A stretch of DNA of 64,000 nucleotides from Chitinophagaceae bacterium (GCA_947452965.1 CANGEW010000009.1:1-64000); one strand, 5' to 3'; positions 45,251-55,193 are shown, numbered from the stretch's first letter. Notes: generated from the letters alone by a model not told the origin. Numbers and translations: made by a program.

Positions 45251-45934
45251 TTATAATTCCTGGTTAACAGAATCAGCTGGAGTGGTTATTTCTTGAACCG
45301 ATTCTTTCTTATTAAAAAAAGATTTATTAAAAACAAAAATACTAATGACGCCTCCACTGATTGCTGTATCAGCGATATTAAAAATAGGTCTAAAAAACTC
45401 GAACTGCTCTCCACCCCAAACAGGAATCCATGAAGGAAAGGTTCCTTTTATTATAGGAAAATATAACATATCTACTACATTGCCATGTAAGAATTGACCA
45501 TACCCTTTTGAAGAAAGTGAAGCTAGGCCATAGTATCCTGCATAATCTCCCATCATATTATTAAAAACCATGCCTTTGTCAAATATCAGTCCATAAAAAC
45601 AGCTGTCAATTAAATTTCCTAACGCTCCAGCAAAAATCAAAGATGCGCAAAAGATAAATCCATTATGATATTTCTCTTTGATGATTTTATTTAAGTAAAA
45701 AACTCCGTATATCACCGCTACTAATCTAAACACAGTCAATGCTAATTTACCAAAATTTCCTCCAAACTTCCATCCATAAGCCATGCCAGGATTTTCTACA
45801 AAATACAAATAAAACCAATGGCCAAAAACATTTCTTATTGAATTCAAATCAAAATGAAGTTTTACATAAAATTTCAACGTTTGATCCAATAGTACCACAA
45901 AAAAAATCACCCAAAAAACATGTATTTTTTTCAT
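45251..45934 (-). CDS. lspA: Lipoprotein signal peptidase (signal peptidase II)
   Basis: 227 residues against about 165 in E. coli. It removes the signal peptide of diacylated prolipoproteins in the inner membrane. The catalytic Asp pair is Asp110 (ALGNLID) and Asp189 (FNIAD), with VENPGMAYG at about 46-54. Between the two catalytic helices, residues about 117-175 form an extended periplasmic loop with VVDMLYFP, as in other Bacteroidota LspA. The C-terminal tail (about 208-227) is polar. Four membrane helices are visible. Its -7 box lies 55 nt upstream and the repeat lipoprotein gene follows. Confidence 0.95.
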   Translation of the reverse strand: MKKIHVFWVIFFVVLLDQTLKFYVKLHFDLNSIRNVFGHWFYLYFVENPGMAYGWKFGGNFGKLALTVFRLVAVIYGVFYLNKIIKEKYHNGFIFCASLIFAGALGNLIDSCFYGLIFDKGMVFNNMMGDYAGYYGLASLSSKGYGQFLHGNVVDMLYFPIIKGTFPSWIPVWGGEQFEFFRPIFNIADTAISGGVISIFVFNKSFFNKKESVQEITTPADSVNQEL

Positions 45935-45989
45935 CCTAAATTTGGATTTGAGATTAAAAAAGAAAAGTCTTTTTTTTAAATTAACGACA

Positions 45990-45997
45990 CAAAGTTA
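45990..45997 (-). promoter_or_regulatory. -7 promoter box for lspA
   Basis: TAACTTTG on the minus strand, exact TAnnTTTG, 55 nt upstream of the lspA ATG. Confidence 0.5.
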
Positions 45998-46064
45998 AAC
46001 GGAAACATCAAAGAGAAGTATATTTTTTTCAATTAAACTAATTAAATATTGTTAAACAATTTCT

Positions 46065-48542
46065 TTACTCTTCAAAAAAAACTCTTTTAACTCTTTGTGA
46101 AACCCCTGTCATGATTTCATAAGGAATTGTATTTGCCCATTTGGCCAGTTCTCTTATGGATAACCCCACACCAAACACAATCACTTCATCTCCTTCATTC
46201 GCATCCAAGCCTGTAATATCTATCATTGTCATATCCATACACACATTTCCGATTACAGGTACTAGTTTTCCGTTTAACATCATTTTGCCATTCCCATTTC
46301 CAAAAACCCTGGAATAACCATCTGCATATCCTAACCTCACTGTTGCGACTAAGGTATCCTTGTCTAATATTGCCTTACGTCCATATCCAACGGAATCTCC
46401 TTTTTTTACATATTTAATTTGCGCAATCGTTGTTTTTAGCGTAGAGACCGTGTCGAGCGTCATGTCATTATCAATTCCATACAAACCTATTCCTAAGCGT
46501 ACCATATCTAGTTGCATCGAAGGATGACGAAGTATTGCTGCAGAATTAGCAAGGTGCTTCATCACTTTGTAACCAATAGCGGTTTCTATTTGTGAAGACA
46601 TATTAAGAAATTCAATTTTCTGATTTTCAGTAAAAACATCTTCTGATGGTTGCTCACTAGCTACTAGATGAGAAAAAACAGACTTGACTAATATTGAATC
46701 ATTTTGATGTAATTGTTCAATAAGCATTGGAATTTCTTCTTGCATAAAACCCAGTCTATGCATTCCTGTATCTAGTTTAAGATGTATAGGATATTTGGTA
46801 ATTTGATTTGATTGAAGAAACTTTAAAAAACCAGCAAAAATCTGTAATGAATAAATTTCTGGTTCTAATTTGTATTGAACAATATTTTCAAAAGAAGCAG
46901 CTGTAGTATTCATTACCATAATAGGTGTCTGAATGCCGGCTTTTCTTATATCTACAGCTTCATCTGTATACGCTACTGCCAAATAATCAATGCCTTCCTG
47001 TTGAAGTAATGCAGGAATTTCATGAGTGCCACTGCCATAACTAAAGGCTTTCACCATAGCCATCATTTTTACATTAGGGCTAATACATTTTTGATATTTT
47101 TTAAGGTTATTTCTTACGGCAGTTAGATTGATTTCCAAAACAGTATCATGAATCTTTTCTTCTAAAGCCAAACTGATTTTTTCAAATTCAAAGATCCTTG
47201 CTCCTTTCAACAAAATTGTTTCTTGATGAAGTGACATTAACAGCCCTGATCTTAATAATTCATCAGTGCTGGAAAAAAAACAAATATTATTAATATTAGA
47301 AAAAAAATGTTTGTACAACATCATGTTTTTTCCAACACCAACGAAACGAAACATTTGTTTTTGTGAGATAATCGTAGAAAGTTGTTTATATAAGTCTTCA
47401 TCTTTCATACTTGACTCTAAGAAATCACTTAAAATCAATGTTCTTTTTTGATTAATTTCTTGTTGAGATAAAAAATCCAATGCAATTTTTAGTGAGTCAA
47501 TATCTGCGCTATAACTATCGTTGATTACAAAACATTGATGTATACCTTTTTTTAATTCTAATCGCATAGCAACAGGTCGTAGCGATAGCATAGACTGCTG
47601 AATAAATTCTATATCTACATTAAGAAGCAATAATGTGGCGCAACAAGACAGCGCGTTGAAAACGGATGCATCATCGGTAAAAGGAATCGTGAAACTAAAA
47701 TCACCCCCTTTGTAATGACAAGATAGAGTTGTGTTGAAGGTGTTTTTTATTATGGACCGTATACATAAATCAGAATTGTCGCTTTTACCCCATGAAAATG
47801 CAGATAGTTTTGTGTTTGATTTTTTGATAAACTCTTTGACTGCTTTTTCTATAAACGGATTTTCATTGCAATAAACCAGCTTTTTTGAATGAGAAAAAAG
47901 CAATAATTTCTCCTCAATTTTTTGTTGAAAATTAGTAAACCCTTCTGCATGTGCGTCACCCATGTAGCTCAAAATTCCAACAGAAGGCTTTATAATCGAC
48001 TCTAAGCGTTGCATTTCTCCAACCTGAGAAATACCTGCTTCAAAAATTCCTAATGTATGATGGGGCTTTACTTGCCAAACACTAAGCGGGACGCCTATTT
48101 GTGAGTTATAACTTTTAGGACTTCTTATGATATTAAACCTTGTATGCAATAACTGAAAAAGCCATTCTTTTATAATTGTTTTTCCATTACTGCCTGTAAC
48201 CCCAACTACAGGAATATCAAATTGGTCTCTATGGCAACTTGCAATTTTTTGAATGGATAACAATACATTGTTTACTTGTAAGATGTTTGCTTTTGGATAT
48301 TTGTGAATGAACGCTTGATCAAAATGTGGATCTACTACAAAACTTCGAACTCCTTTTTGATATAATTCATCCATAAAATCTTGACCTAGTCTTCTTGGGC
48401 CAGATAAAGCAAAAAAAACAGTTCTTCCAGGAAAAATCAGTCGTCTGCTATCGAATAGCATTTCATCTATGAATTCATCTTTACTTAACTGCAAGATGTT
48501 TGCATTGATAATTGTAGCGATATTTGAAACTGTGTAACTCAA
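46065..48542 (-). CDS. MurF-like / alanine racemase fusion
   Basis: 825 residues: a MurF-like ligase (about 1-455) joined to alanine racemase (about 465-825). The racemase half looks active: Lys498 in MVKAFSYGSG binds PLP, the catalytic Tyr is in SVGYGRKA, and RLGIGLYG is conserved; it supplies D-Ala. The MurF half is altered: the P-loop reads GSNGKTII where working ligases have GKTTT, and the DNPSSM-like motif is replaced by DSYSADIDS. It may be a structural or regulatory remnant. The start is TTG at 48542: an in-frame stop lies just upstream and no ATG fits. It follows terC by 21 bp in the gldF-gldG-terC run. Confidence 0.9.
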   Translation of the reverse strand: MSYTVSNIATIINANILQLSKDEFIDEMLFDSRRLIFPGRTVFFALSGPRRLGQDFMDELYQKGVRSFVVDPHFDQAFIHKYPKANILQVNNVLLSIQKIASCHRDQFDIPVVGVTGSNGKTIIKEWLFQLLHTRFNIIRSPKSYNSQIGVPLSVWQVKPHHTLGIFEAGISQVGEMQRLESIIKPSVGILSYMGDAHAEGFTNFQQKIEEKLLLFSHSKKLVYCNENPFIEKAVKEFIKKSNTKLSAFSWGKSDNSDLCIRSIIKNTFNTTLSCHYKGGDFSFTIPFTDDASVFNALSCCATLLLLNVDIEFIQQSMLSLRPVAMRLELKKGIHQCFVINDSYSADIDSLKIALDFLSQQEINQKRTLILSDFLESSMKDEDLYKQLSTIISQKQMFRFVGVGKNMMLYKHFFSNINNICFFSSTDELLRSGLLMSLHQETILLKGARIFEFEKISLALEEKIHDTVLEINLTAVRNNLKKYQKCISPNVKMMAMVKAFSYGSGTHEIPALLQQEGIDYLAVAYTDEAVDIRKAGIQTPIMVMNTTAASFENIVQYKLEPEIYSLQIFAGFLKFLQSNQITKYPIHLKLDTGMHRLGFMQEEIPMLIEQLHQNDSILVKSVFSHLVASEQPSEDVFTENQKIEFLNMSSQIETAIGYKVMKHLANSAAILRHPSMQLDMVRLGIGLYGIDNDMTLDTVSTLKTTIAQIKYVKKGDSVGYGRKAILDKDTLVATVRLGYADGYSRVFGNGNGKMMLNGKLVPVIGNVCMDMTMIDITGLDANEGDEVIVFGVGLSIRELAKWANTIPYEIMTGVSQRVKRVFFEE

Positions 48543-48563
48543 GAATTTTATTAATGATTAAAT

Positions 48564-49517
48564 TTATTGTATTTCTTTTGGAATCCCTTTTCTATTATAA
48601 AAAATCGAATATAAGATTGAGCCAGCAATACAGAAAAAAATAACTGCTAATGAAACATATAGTTGAACGATTTCACTTATCCATTGATTCAGCCAATGTT
48701 CGAAAAGCATTTTACTGCCAATAAAGAATAATATAATAGCGATCCCTTGTTGAATATAATCAAATTTAGAGACCGCCCCCCTTAAGAGAAAAAACAAACT
48801 CCTTAATCCAAGCACAGCAAAAATATTGGAGGAATAAATTACGAGTTTATCCCTAGAAACACCCATTACTGCTGGGATAGAGTCCAGCGCAAATACAAAA
48901 TCAACTGCTCCTAAAAGCACCACCACTACTAATAATATTGTGTAAACCGGTTTCCCATTTTCAATTATTTTATACCTGCCGCCACCATCATGATGTGCAA
49001 TAGGCAGTATTTTTTTTAAGAAAGCATACACTTTAGATTGCTTTGGATTAAAAATCGATTCTTCTTTGGCAGCAAACATCTTTATGCCCGTATAAATCAA
49101 AAACAATCCGAATAAATATAATACCCAACTAAATTCATTAACTAACGCTACTCCAACGGTAATAAAAATTGCTCTAAATAGCAGTGCAATGACTATCCCT
49201 AATAACAAAACTCTTCCAAAATAAATTTCTTTCACATGAAAAGAAGAGAATATTAGTATAAATACAAAAATATTATCAATGCTTAAGCTCCATTCCATTA
49301 AATACGCACTCAGATACTCAAATGCAGTTTTAGAACCGTTTGTATGCCATAAAAAAAGAAAAAAAGAAAAAGCAATTAGCACCCAAAAAAACGTTTGAAT
49401 GATTGCTCGTTTAAAACTAATGATTGTACTCTTTTTGCTAAGAAGCCCTACATCCAATAGAAGTCCAACAAAAACTACTATTCCAAAAACACAATATGTT
49501 ATCTGATGACTATTCAT
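48564..49517 (-). CDS. TerC family integral membrane protein
   Basis: 317 residues with about eight hydrophobic helices. The family acidic motifs are present: MEWSLSIDNIFVFILIF (Asp81) and GAVDFVFALDSIPAVMG near 203-220. TerC/Alx proteins are linked to tellurite resistance and, more convincingly, to manganese export or the metalation of exported proteins. No other ter genes are near. It lies 3 bp after gldG and 21 bp before the MurF-Alr fusion, so it is in their transcript; no functional link to gliding is known. Confidence 0.9.
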   Translation of the reverse strand: MNSHQITYCVFGIVVFVGLLLDVGLLSKKSTIISFKRAIIQTFFWVLIAFSFFLFLWHTNGSKTAFEYLSAYLMEWSLSIDNIFVFILIFSSFHVKEIYFGRVLLLGIVIALLFRAIFITVGVALVNEFSWVLYLFGLFLIYTGIKMFAAKEESIFNPKQSKVYAFLKKILPIAHHDGGGRYKIIENGKPVYTILLVVVVLLGAVDFVFALDSIPAVMGVSRDKLVIYSSNIFAVLGLRSLFFLLRGAVSKFDYIQQGIAIILFFIGSKMLFEHWLNQWISEIVQLYVSLAVIFFCIAGSILYSIFYNRKGIPKEIQ

Positions 49518-49520
49518 TAT

Positions 49521-51224
49521 TTACATTGTATATTTTTTCTTTCGGATAAGAAGAAAAATAAAAGCAAAAAATAAAACTATCAGTATTGGTAAACCAATAT
49601 TTAATAACTGCCAGTATAGTTTACTGTCATTTATACGTTTGTTATCTAATAATCGAACTACAAAATCTTTACCCTTTGCCTCGCTTAGTCCGTTTTCATT
49701 TATCATGTAATCCAATGCATTCATTAAAAAGGCTTTATTGGCAAATGGAAAGGCTCTTTGTGTTCCATAAGTGTATGGGTTTTCTCCCATCGGCAAGGGC
49801 TGATTACCTTTTACAACTGCATTCATTACAATATCGCCATCAGATACAACTAATATTTTATTTTCTTCTATGCAATTTGTTACAAGAACCTGAGCAGCCT
49901 TTTGCAAACTATCTGCTAAATCATTGGTTAGCCGATTGGCAAATAGTGAACGAAATTTTCCTTCCAATAATACAGCTACAGGTATATTAGCCGTTTTATA
50001 TTTCTCATCTTCAGGTGCGGTTACATTTTCTTTGCCACTTATTAAGGCTGGCGTTGCCATGACTCTCCCATTCAATGAACTATGCAATAAAATAGTTTTT
50101 TTAATGTCTGGCTCTCCGACTGTGTCGATTGCATTTGCAAAACGAGCAACTACATATCCTAAATTTTTATTAATAGGATGATTATTGGATGATTCTAACA
50201 CAGGAAAATAATTCCAGGGCAGAAAATCATACTGACCATTCCCATTCACATCAAATGGTAAATAATCGCATTGCAAATCCATAACCAAACTTGAATTAAT
50301 TCGAACACCATATTTAAATAACAGATCGTTTACATTCAAATCTCTATCATATGCGATGACTTCATTTTTCATCTGCAAGCTATCCATCTCAGCATTTAGT
50401 TTGTCAATGAAAAACAACACTTTTCCACCATTCATGATATACTGATCAATTTTTAGCTTTTCTGCATCGGTGAAGGACAATGTTGGCTTAACAATAATGA
50501 TAGACTTAAATTCATTTGGAATATAAGACTGTGATACAAGATTTATCAATTGCAAATCATATGTTCGTTTAAGAGAGTTCTCTGCTAAATCAAACACCCT
50601 TATATCCATCGGTTCGCCATTTCCTATGGCAAATCCTACCAATGGCTTACTTTTTTGAATAGCAAGAGCAATCGCATTAGAGAGGTTATATTCCAGCATC
50701 GCTTCAGCACTGTTCAACTCCTGGAAATTAATTAACGGCGTAGTCCCTTTGTACAATTCAATAGGGAATAGCTTATCCTGATAATGCAATATCGCGAATG
50801 GATATACGTTTTGCTGTTGTTGTCCCTCCTTTAGTTGTGAAGTGAGATTGATTGGGTATAATCCCATGGAGGCAATCGTATCTGCATAGCTACTATTACC
50901 TGTGGTCAACAATTCATCTGGTGCAACAAAACGAAATTGAAGTTGATTGCCGGCTATTTCTTTGTATTCAAGTAAAATATCTTCTGTACTTGATGCAAGC
51001 TTTTTGAATCCACTTGGGTAACTTCCTTTGAGTAATACATCAATCACAATCGGTTGGTCAATTTTCTTCAACAACTGTTTTGTAGCATTTGAAAGCGTAA
51101 ATCTTTTCTCTGCAGTTAAATCAATTCTAGTATGCCACTTAATTGAAGCAACATTTATTCCAATCACAGCTATTATTAGCAAATATGTATAAACAGACTT
51201 AACGGATGTATTCAAAAAACTCAT
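49521..51224 (-). CDS. gldG: Gliding-associated ABC transporter component GldG
   Basis: 567 residues. Membrane helices near 12-28 and near 543-560 frame a large periplasmic ABC_transp_aux/GldG domain (IDLTAEKRFTLSNATKQLL near the start, IIVKPTLSFTDAEKLKIDQYI, GKVLFFIDKL and a late VVSDGDIVMNA). In flavobacteria GldA, GldF and GldG form an ABC transporter linked to gliding. Its start overlaps the stop of gldF by 4 nt (ATGA), which supports a paired complex. The ATPase gene gldA is not in the window. terC follows after 3 bp. Confidence 0.93.
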   Translation of the reverse strand: MSFLNTSVKSVYTYLLIIAVIGINVASIKWHTRIDLTAEKRFTLSNATKQLLKKIDQPIVIDVLLKGSYPSGFKKLASSTEDILLEYKEIAGNQLQFRFVAPDELLTTGNSSYADTIASMGLYPINLTSQLKEGQQQQNVYPFAILHYQDKLFPIELYKGTTPLINFQELNSAEAMLEYNLSNAIALAIQKSKPLVGFAIGNGEPMDIRVFDLAENSLKRTYDLQLINLVSQSYIPNEFKSIIIVKPTLSFTDAEKLKIDQYIMNGGKVLFFIDKLNAEMDSLQMKNEVIAYDRDLNVNDLLFKYGVRINSSLVMDLQCDYLPFDVNGNGQYDFLPWNYFPVLESSNNHPINKNLGYVVARFANAIDTVGEPDIKKTILLHSSLNGRVMATPALISGKENVTAPEDEKYKTANIPVAVLLEGKFRSLFANRLTNDLADSLQKAAQVLVTNCIEENKILVVSDGDIVMNAVVKGNQPLPMGENPYTYGTQRAFPFANKAFLMNALDYMINENGLSEAKGKDFVVRLLDNKRINDSKLYWQLLNIGLPILIVLFFAFIFLLIRKKKYTM

Positions 51225-51949
51225 TTGTATTTAGTTTGGAGTTTTTTATTAGTAATAAATAAAGCCAATACAACTAGACTTATAAAATACACAATATCCC
51301 TGGTGTCGAGTACACCACGACTGATACTTCTATAATGAAAATCTATTCCAAACATCTCAATGTAATAATCTGCATTGCCTTGAAAAAAAGAAAGCTTACT
51401 TAACGCGCTACAACCAAAATATAAAATCAAACATACAAAAGCACTTGCCAAAAATGCGATGACAGAATTGGAAGTGTGTCCACTACAACAAACGCTTATT
51501 GCCGCAAAAGTTGCTGCCAATAAAAATAATCCAAGATAACTACCGCAGATTGCGCCTACTTCAATAGAACCGGAAGTACACAGCGATTGAATGGTGAAAG
51601 AATATATGATAGTGGGGGCAATTACAAGTATAATAATCAGCAGAACAGACAAATATTTACCTAGAATAATTTTTAGTAAAGAAACAGGACTGGTTTTTAA
51701 TATCTCAAATGTCCCCGATTTAAACTCTTCCGACAAACTTCGCATAGATATTGCAGGCACTAGGAATAATAAAACCCAAGGGGCTAAGTCAAAAAACTTA
51801 TCCAAGCTGGCATACCCATAATCAAAAATGCTACTTTCTTTTAAGATAAATAAGAAAACGCCATTGATTAGCAAAAATAATGATATGGAAATATAGCCAG
51901 TTAAGCTGCTAAAGAATTGATTAAAATCTTTTTTACAAATACTCCACAT
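51221..51949 (-). CDS. gldF: Gliding-associated ABC transporter permease GldF
   Basis: 242 residues from ATG 51949, which gives MWSICKKDFNQFFSSLTGYI, aligned with the start of known GldF proteins; a TTG at 51970 would add seven residues. Six hydrophobic helices are visible. Conserved ABC-2 permease segments include WVLLFLVPAISMRSLSEEFKSGTFEIL and the coupling stretch LKTSPVSLLKIILGKYL (each read in parts). It should work with GldG (overlapping by 4 nt) and an ATPase coded elsewhere. It is first in the gldF-gldG-terC-murF/alr run. Confidence 0.92.
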   Translation of the reverse strand: MWSICKKDFNQFFSSLTGYISISLFLLINGVFLFILKESSIFDYGYASLDKFFDLAPWVLLFLVPAISMRSLSEEFKSGTFEILKTSPVSLLKIILGKYLSVLLIIILVIAPTIIYSFTIQSLCTSGSIEVGAICGSYLGLFLLAATFAAISVCCSGHTSNSVIAFLASAFVCLILYFGCSALSKLSFFQGNADYYIEMFGIDFHYRSISRGVLDTRDIVYFISLVVLALFITNKKLQTKYK

Positions 51950-52041
51950 GTGATTTAAATAATACTGCAATTTACTGCTTTAATTTTATTGCATGATTTT
52001 TAATAAATAACTATATTTACCGTCAAAATAAACCATCGATT

Positions 52042-53034
52042 ATGAATAAGATTTTATCTGTATTAACAGTTTGCGGTTTATTAGCTATGAGCTGTCAAAA
52101 ACAAACTTTATCAAACAGCACATCTCTTACCTCTGACATTAACGCAGACGGCACCAACCCTAATATTACAGGAAGGCGTTGTGGTTCTTATGAAGTATTA
52201 GAACAACAATTAAAAAACGATCCAAGTCTTGCGGCTAAAATGAATGCAATTGAAGACTTTACTACTCGTTTTCAACAAAATGCAAGCATGAATCGATTGG
52301 TAAATGGAGTGATCGTTATACCGGTTGTAGTAAATGTATTGTATCAAACTGCTGCTCAAAATATTTCTTTAGCTCAAATCCAATCACAAATTGCAGTTTT
52401 GAATGCTGATTATGCTGCAACTAACGCAGACTACAGCTTAACACCTTCGATTTTTCAATCGGTTCGTTCGGGTAATACAAATATTCAATTTGTATTAGAC
52501 ACTGTTATCCGTAAATCAACTACCACTAGTAGTTGGAGCACTAATGACGCCATGAAAAAATCACCAAAAGGAATTGCACCTACAAGCCCTACTACCAAAT
52601 TAAACATGTGGTGCTGTAATTTAGGTGGAGGAATTTTAGGATATGCACAATTCCCTGGTGGTAGTTCTGCTACAGACGGAGTGGTAATAGATGACAATGC
52701 TTTTGGATCGACGGGTACGGTAACAGCACCCTATAACAAAGGAAGAACTGCAACTCATGAAGTGGGCCATTGGTTAAATCTTCGCCATATTTGGGGTGAT
52801 GCTAATTGTGGAAATGATTTAGTTGGGGACACTCCATTACACAATGCAGCCAATTACGGATGCCCTGCTGCAGGAACAAAATCTACTTGTACAGGTACTC
52901 CTGTTATGATGACCATGAATTACATGGATTATACAGATGATGCTTGTATGTATATTTTTACGCTAGGACAAAAAACCAGAATGCAGGCTTTATTTGCAAC
53001 TGGAGGCTCTAGAGTTAGTTTTGCTCAACCTTAA
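52042..53034 (+). CDS. M43-type zinc metalloprotease, lipoprotein
   Basis: 330 residues. N-terminal signal MNKILSVLTVCGLLAMSC with a lipobox ending at Cys18. The M43 (cytophagalysin/pappalysin) site is HEVGHWLNLRH, His239-Glu240 to His249, followed by GDTP and the Met-turn region MTMNYMDYTDD. It should cut proteins at the cell surface or in the periplasm. Most M43 relatives in Bacteroidota carry a type IX sorting domain; this one has none and seems anchored by lipid. A near-consensus -7 box (TATATTTA, 52012-52019) lies upstream and a strong terminator after the stop. Confidence 0.92.
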   Translation: MNKILSVLTVCGLLAMSCQKQTLSNSTSLTSDINADGTNPNITGRRCGSYEVLEQQLKNDPSLAAKMNAIEDFTTRFQQNASMNRLVNGVIVIPVVVNVLYQTAAQNISLAQIQSQIAVLNADYAATNADYSLTPSIFQSVRSGNTNIQFVLDTVIRKSTTTSSWSTNDAMKKSPKGIAPTSPTTKLNMWCCNLGGGILGYAQFPGGSSATDGVVIDDNAFGSTGTVTAPYNKGRTATHEVGHWLNLRHIWGDANCGNDLVGDTPLHNAANYGCPAAGTKSTCTGTPVMMTMNYMDYTDDACMYIFTLGQKTRMQALFATGGSRVSFAQP

Positions 53035-53052
53035 TACTAAAATATCAGGATA

Positions 53053-53090
53053 ATAATAAAGCCACCCAGTAAGGTGGCTTTATTATTTTA
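53053..53090 (+). terminator. Rho-independent terminator after the M43 protease
   Basis: ATAATAAAGCCACC (53053-53066) pairs perfectly with GGTGGCTTTATTAT (53073-53086) across a 6-nt loop, then TTTT. Being AT-flanked on both sides, it may also stop the minus-strand isc transcript. Confidence 0.9.
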
Positions 53091-53107
53091 TAGTATTAAT
53101 CTAATGA

Positions 53108-53458
53108 TCAGACCGCAAAACTTTCACCACAGCCACAACTTCTACTTGCGTTAGGATTGTTAAAATAAAATCCTTTTCCGTTTAGTCCATCACTGAACTC
53201 TAATTCAGTATTCACTAAATATAAAAAGCTTTTTAAGTCTGTCACGATTTTGAGGCCTTTGTCTTCAAAAACTTGATCCATTGGTTTTATCTCGTTATCA
53301 AAGTCCATTTTGTAACTAAGTCCGCTACAGCCTCCCCCCACTACACCTACTCTTAAAAAATAGCTTGCGTCTTCATGTATACCAGCGTCTTTCATGAGTT
53401 GTGTGACTTTTTCTTTCGCTTTATCACTTATATAAATACTATTCTCTGTAGAAACCAT
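53108..53458 (-). CDS. IscA/ErpA-type Fe-S carrier protein
   Basis: 116 residues, A-type carrier. The three conserved cysteines are Cys44 (GGGCSGLSY), Cys108 and Cys110 (SCGCGESF). It delivers Fe-S clusters to target proteins after assembly on the scaffold. It lies 9 bp after iscU and is last in the iscS-iscU-iscA group. IscA, ErpA and SufA cannot be told apart from sequence alone; IscA is favoured by context. Confidence 0.93.
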   Translation of the reverse strand: MVSTENSIYISDKAKEKVTQLMKDAGIHEDASYFLRVGVVGGGCSGLSYKMDFDNEIKPMDQVFEDKGLKIVTDLKSFLYLVNTELEFSDGLNGKGFYFNNPNASRSCGCGESFAV

Positions 53459-53467
53459 ATTTCAATT

Positions 53468-53887
53468 TTAATGCACTACACTCTCAGCGAATGTAATTTT
53501 TTCTAAACCATTCTTTTCTCTATAATCATTGATAGCTGCCTTAATAGCATCTTCTGCTAATACAGAACAATGGATTTTTACAGGAGGCAAATTCAGCTCC
53601 TCTACGATGGTCATATTGTCTATTTTCAGCGCTTCGTCAACACTTTTACCTTTCAACCATTCTGTTGCCAATGAAGAGGAAGCAATAGCTGATCCACAAC
53701 CGAAAGTTTTAAATTTAGCGTCGGTAATCATGCCCGTTTCGCTATTCACTTCAATTTGCAAACGCATTACGTCGCCACACTCAGGCGCTCCAACCAATCC
53801 TGTACCCACATTTTTGCTTGACTTATCTAATGTTCCCACATTTTTAGGATTCTGATAATGATCAATTACTTTTTCTGAATATGCCAT
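53468..53887 (-). CDS. iscU: Fe-S cluster scaffold IscU
   Basis: 139 residues. Cluster ligands Cys37 (APECGD, with Asp39), Cys64 (TFGCGSAIAS) and Cys107 (KIHCSVLAED, with His106). The LPPVK motif that binds HscA sits at 100-104. It receives sulfur from IscS (the neighbouring gene) and builds 2Fe-2S clusters. A -7 box lies 29 nt upstream, between iscS and iscU, so iscU-iscA may be expressed separately from iscS. Confidence 0.95.
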   Translation of the reverse strand: MAYSEKVIDHYQNPKNVGTLDKSSKNVGTGLVGAPECGDVMRLQIEVNSETGMITDAKFKTFGCGSAIASSSLATEWLKGKSVDEALKIDNMTIVEELNLPPVKIHCSVLAEDAIKAAINDYREKNGLEKITFAESVVH

Positions 53888-53916
53888 AATAAAAATTTGT
53901 TGTTATAAAAGAAATA

Positions 53917-53924
53917 CAAAAATA
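53917..53924 (-). promoter_or_regulatory. -7 promoter box between iscS and iscU
   Basis: TATTTTTG on the minus strand, exact TAnnTTTG, 29 nt before the iscU ATG. It would give iscU-iscA their own start of transcription. Confidence 0.5.
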
Positions 53925-53939
53925 TTAAAAACTAAATAA

Positions 53940-55157
53940 TTAATGTGCAGCCCATTGAATGCTGTTTAAATCTATTCCTTCTTTATACATTTCCCAAAGC
54001 GGGCTCATTTCCCTCAATTTTAAAACTGTTTCGCTAATGGCTTTGATGGTGTAGTCAATTTCTTCTTCAGTTGTAAATCTACTCAATCCAAAACGTAAAG
54101 AACTATGAGCTAAATCATCTCCTAATCCTAATGCCTTCAATACATAAGAAGGTTCTAGAGAAGCAGATGTGCATGCTGAACCTGAACTCAATGCTATGTT
54201 TTTATTAAAGCCCATTAATAACCCTTCCCCCTCAACATGTTTAAAAGATATATTAGCCACATGTGGTAAACGGCTTGTTCTGCTTCCATTTACGTATGCC
54301 TCTTCCAATTGGAGTAAGGCTACTTCTAACTTGTCTCTTAATTTACTAATTCTTGCTGTATCAGACTCCATTTCCATCATGCAAATTTCACAAGCTTTTC
54401 CGAAGCCTACAATACCTGGAACGTTCAAAGTTCCGCTTCTCATGCCTCTCTCATGGCCACCGCCATCCATTTGTGCAGTTACTTTTACCCTCGGATTTTT
54501 TCTTCGTACATATAGAGCACCTACGCCCTTTGGACCATACATCTTATGAGCGGTAAAAGCCATCAAATCAATACCATCTTTGTTTACATCAACTGGAATT
54601 TTTCCAACTGCTTGTGTAGCATCTGTAAAAACCAAAACGCCATGTTTCCTTGCTATAGCACTAATTTCTTTCATTGGCATCACTGTACCTGTTTCGTTAT
54701 TAGCATACATGATTGCAATAGCGATTGTGGTAGGTTTGATAGTTGCTTCCAATTCAGCAAGATCAATTAAACCTTCTGCAGTTACACTCATGTAGGTAAC
54801 TTCTCCACCCATTTTTTCAATGTGTTTGCAAGAATCCAAAACTGCTTTGTGTTCTGTTGTGGCTGTTATGATATGATTGCCTTTGCTAGCATACATTTCA
54901 AAAACGCCTTTCAATGCTAGATTATCGGCTTCTGTTGCACCAGAAGTAAAAATAATTTCTTTAGGGTCAGCGCCAATCAATTTAGCAACTTGCTCACGCG
55001 CATAATCAACAGCCTCTTCAGCCTGCCATCCAAAGGAATGATTTCTGCTTGCTGCATTTCCAAAATGATTCAAAAAATAAGGAGTCATTGCTTCCAAAAC
55101 ACGAGGATCCATTGGAGTGGTAGCATTATTGTCGAGATAAATAGGTAACTTTAGCAT
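53940..55157 (-). CDS. iscS: Cysteine desulfurase IscS
   Basis: 405 residues from ATG 55157; the longer frame from 55205 reaches beyond the -7 box (55194-55201) and adds sequence foreign to the family. PLP enzyme that takes sulfur from cysteine for Fe-S clusters and tRNA thiolation. Seen: [11 protein letters not shown] at the start, Lys205 in [13 protein letters not shown], and the sulfur-carrying Cys329 in [10 protein letters not shown] on the long flexible loop of IscS-type (class I) enzymes. It is first in the iscS-iscU-iscA group, 52 bp ahead of iscU. No IscR regulator is adjacent. Confidence 0.96.
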   Translation of the reverse strand: MLKLPIYLDNNATTPMDPRVLEAMTPYFLNHFGNAASRNHSFGWQAEEAVDYAREQVAKLIGADPKEIIFTSGATEADNLALKGVFEMYASKGNHIITATTEHKAVLDSCKHIEKMGGEVTYMSVTAEGLIDLAELEATIKPTTIAIAIMYANNETGTVMPMKEISAIARKHGVLVFTDATQAVGKIPVDVNKDGIDLMAFTAHKMYGPKGVGALYVRRKNPRVKVTAQMDGGGHERGMRSGTLNVPGIVGFGKACEICMMEMESDTARISKLRDKLEVALLQLEEAYVNGSRTSRLPHVANISFKHVEGEGLLMGFNKNIALSSGSACTSASLEPSYVLKALGLGDDLAHSSLRFGLSRFTTEEEIDYTIKAISETVLKLREMSPLWEMYKEGIDLNSIQWAAH

Positions 55158-55193
55158 AAGTTTGAATAATAAATTTGTCTTTTTTACAAAAAA

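Noticed and set aside
46047-46060. Inverted repeat ATTGTT/AACAAT after the MurF-Alr gene as a terminator
   Set aside because: The loop is one base, the stem is AT-only and no solid T-run follows on the minus strand.
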